Shown here piece after piece: positions 16,615-17,599 of a stretch of 17,599 nt of DNA; the first letter of the stretch is position 1; each line of letters begins with the position of its first letter. The translations under genes were made by a program, and so were the position numbers. The stretch is from positions 1 through 17,599 of the forward strand of contig DASVPW010000130.1 of the NCBI GenBank assembly GCA_036389455.1, given 5' to 3'. Source of the stretch: JAJKJG01 sp036389455. GTDB lineage: Bacteria > Pseudomonadota > Alphaproteobacteria > Rhizobiales > Beijerinckiaceae. The notes beneath the pieces are model-generated. The model searched no databases. It worked only from the letters and a program-made list of their open reading frames with translations, and was not told the origin of the DNA.

Positions 16615-16642
16615 GGGCGAGCCCCATCTGAACGGCTCGCCC
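16615..16642 (+). promoter_or_regulatory. Perfect hairpin in the yajC-secD gap
   Basis: GGGCGAGCC (16615-16623) and GGCTCGCCC (16634-16642) form a 9-bp stem around a 10-nt loop, ending 19 nt before the secD ATG. No T run follows, so full termination is unlikely. A role in message processing, stability or partial attenuation between yajC and secD is inference. Confidence 0.55.
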
Positions 16643-16661
16643 GCCAAAGGTTGAGCCATCC

Positions 16662-17599
16662 ATGCTGCGTTTCTCGACGACGAAGATCGTCGCCACCATC
16701 GGCGCCATCCTGGTCGGCCTGATGCTCGCCGTGCCGAGCTTCTTCTCGCCCGAGCAGCGGCAGGCCTTCGCCCGCTCCGCCCCGTCCTGGGTGCCGGAGT
16801 GGATGATCCCGACCCGGGGCATCGTCCTCGGCCTCGACCTCCAGGGCGGGTCGCACGTCCTCCTCGAGGTCGACGTGAACGACCTCGTCCGTGGCCGCAC
16901 CGGGCTCGTGAACCAGCTCCGCGACGACGTGCGTCGGGTGCTGCGCGACAACCGCGCCTCGGTCGAGGGCGGCATCCAGACGACCCAGCGCGGCGTCCAG
17001 GTCCGCATCGCGAACCCCGACGAGCGCGCCCGCATCCTTCCCAAGCTGCGCGAGCTGTCGCAGCCGATCTCGAACGCGATCCTCGGCCAGACCGGTCAGC
17101 GCAACGTCGACGTGGCGGAGAGCCCGGACGGGCTCGTCCAGCTCACGCTCACCGAGCAGGGCGTCAACGACCGGGTGCGCCGGGCCGTCGACCAGGCGAT
17201 CGAGGTCCTGCGCCGGCGCGTCGACGCGCTCGGCACGACCGAGCCCAACATCCAGCGCCAGGGCGCCGACCGCATCCTCGTCCAGGTCCCCGGCCTCCAG
17301 GACCCGCAGCGGCTGAAGGAGATCCTCGGCCAGACCGCGAAGCTCGAGTTCCGCATGGTGGCGGAGCCCGGCGCGACGGACGTCGACCAGCTCCCCTCGA
17401 AGGAGACGCCGGGCCAGACCATGCCGATCGAGCGCCGCGTCATCGTCGAGGGCGGCGACCTCACCGACGCCCAGCCCGGCTTCGACCAGCGCACCGGCGA
17501 GCCGATCGTCAACTTCAAGTTCAACATCCGCGGCGCCCAGCGCTTCGGCCAGACGACCTCCGAGAACGTCGGGCGGCTGCTTGCCATCGTGCTCGACAA
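16662..17599 (+). CDS. secD: Protein translocase subunit SecD, 3' truncated
   Basis: SecD is an inner-membrane RND-family protein that, with SecF, uses the proton gradient to pull exported proteins through to the periplasm. The window holds the first 312 codons, with no stop reached. An N-terminal membrane segment (about 8-25) is followed by the conserved GLDLQGGSHVLLEVD, the first periplasmic domain, then AIEVLRRRVDALGTTEPNIQRQGADRILVQVPGL, diagnostic of SecD. The segment ending in NFKFNIRGAQRFGQTTSENVG belongs to the P1 head region before the membrane core. ATG 16662 is preceded by AAAGG at suitable spacing. SecF should follow downstream, outside the window. No frameshift is seen. Confidence 0.97.
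   Translation, partial: MLRFSTTKIVATIGAILVGLMLAVPSFFSPEQRQAFARSAPSWVPEWMIPTRGIVLGLDLQGGSHVLLEVDVNDLVRGRTGLVNQLRDDVRRVLRDNRASVEGGIQTTQRGVQVRIANPDERARILPKLRELSQPISNAILGQTGQRNVDVAESPDGLVQLTLTEQGVNDRVRRAVDQAIEVLRRRVDALGTTEPNIQRQGADRILVQVPGLQDPQRLKEILGQTAKLEFRMVAEPGATDVDQLPSKETPGQTMPIERRVIVEGGDLTDAQPGFDQRTGEPIVNFKFNIRGAQRFGQTTSENVGRLLAIVLD

Overview
The window is high-GC DNA (about 70% by eye, with strong G/C preference at third codon positions). It looks like chromosomal DNA of an alphaproteobacterium of the order Hyphomicrobiales (Rhizobiales), close to the Methylobacteriaceae. The case rests on the GyrA type, the gyrA...coaD-ppiA-ppiB gene set, a Hyphomicrobiales-style palindromic repeat at 9219-9265, and a metal-type KdsA. 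No tRNA, rRNA, CRISPR array, transposase or integrase was seen.

Layout: (1) 1-1001, 3' part of an M20 zinc peptidase, convergent with and 4 bp into marC (998-1630, minus). (2) 1631-4660, a structured leader and gyrA, which starts at TTG. (3) 4755-9969, an accessory block: beta-carbonic anhydrase, a 361 bp AT-richer regulatory stretch, an 896-residue exported protein with DUF11-like, Cys-paired repeat and prealbumin-like domains, a LysE-type exporter, the palindromic repeat and an exported ankyrin protein on the minus strand. (4) 10248-13230, a co-directional run: coaD, exported cyclophilin, small exported TolA/TonB-C-like protein, cytoplasmic cyclophilin, kdsA. (5) 13234-16069, a DUF815 ATPase (minus), a class III nucleotide cyclase (plus) and a GFA-family zinc protein (minus). 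(6) 16143-17599, promoter, hairpin leader, yajC (TTG start) and the 5' part of secD, the SecDF-YajC export module.

Most genes are housekeeping: DNA topology, CoA, Kdo for LPS, protein folding and export. The most unusual gene is the exported protein at 5731-8421. It has seven Cys-pair motifs spread through a probable beta-propeller, less biased base use than its neighbours and its own promoter region, and it sits where many rhizobia have gyrA directly followed by coaD. The most unusual non-coding signal is a degenerate 8-bp tandem repeat in exact phase (10770-10841) that fills the coaD-ppiA gap and runs into the ribosome binding site. Several start regions carry compact hairpins, notably those of gyrA, coaD, yajC and secD. 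I found no defence system, prophage or biosynthetic cluster.
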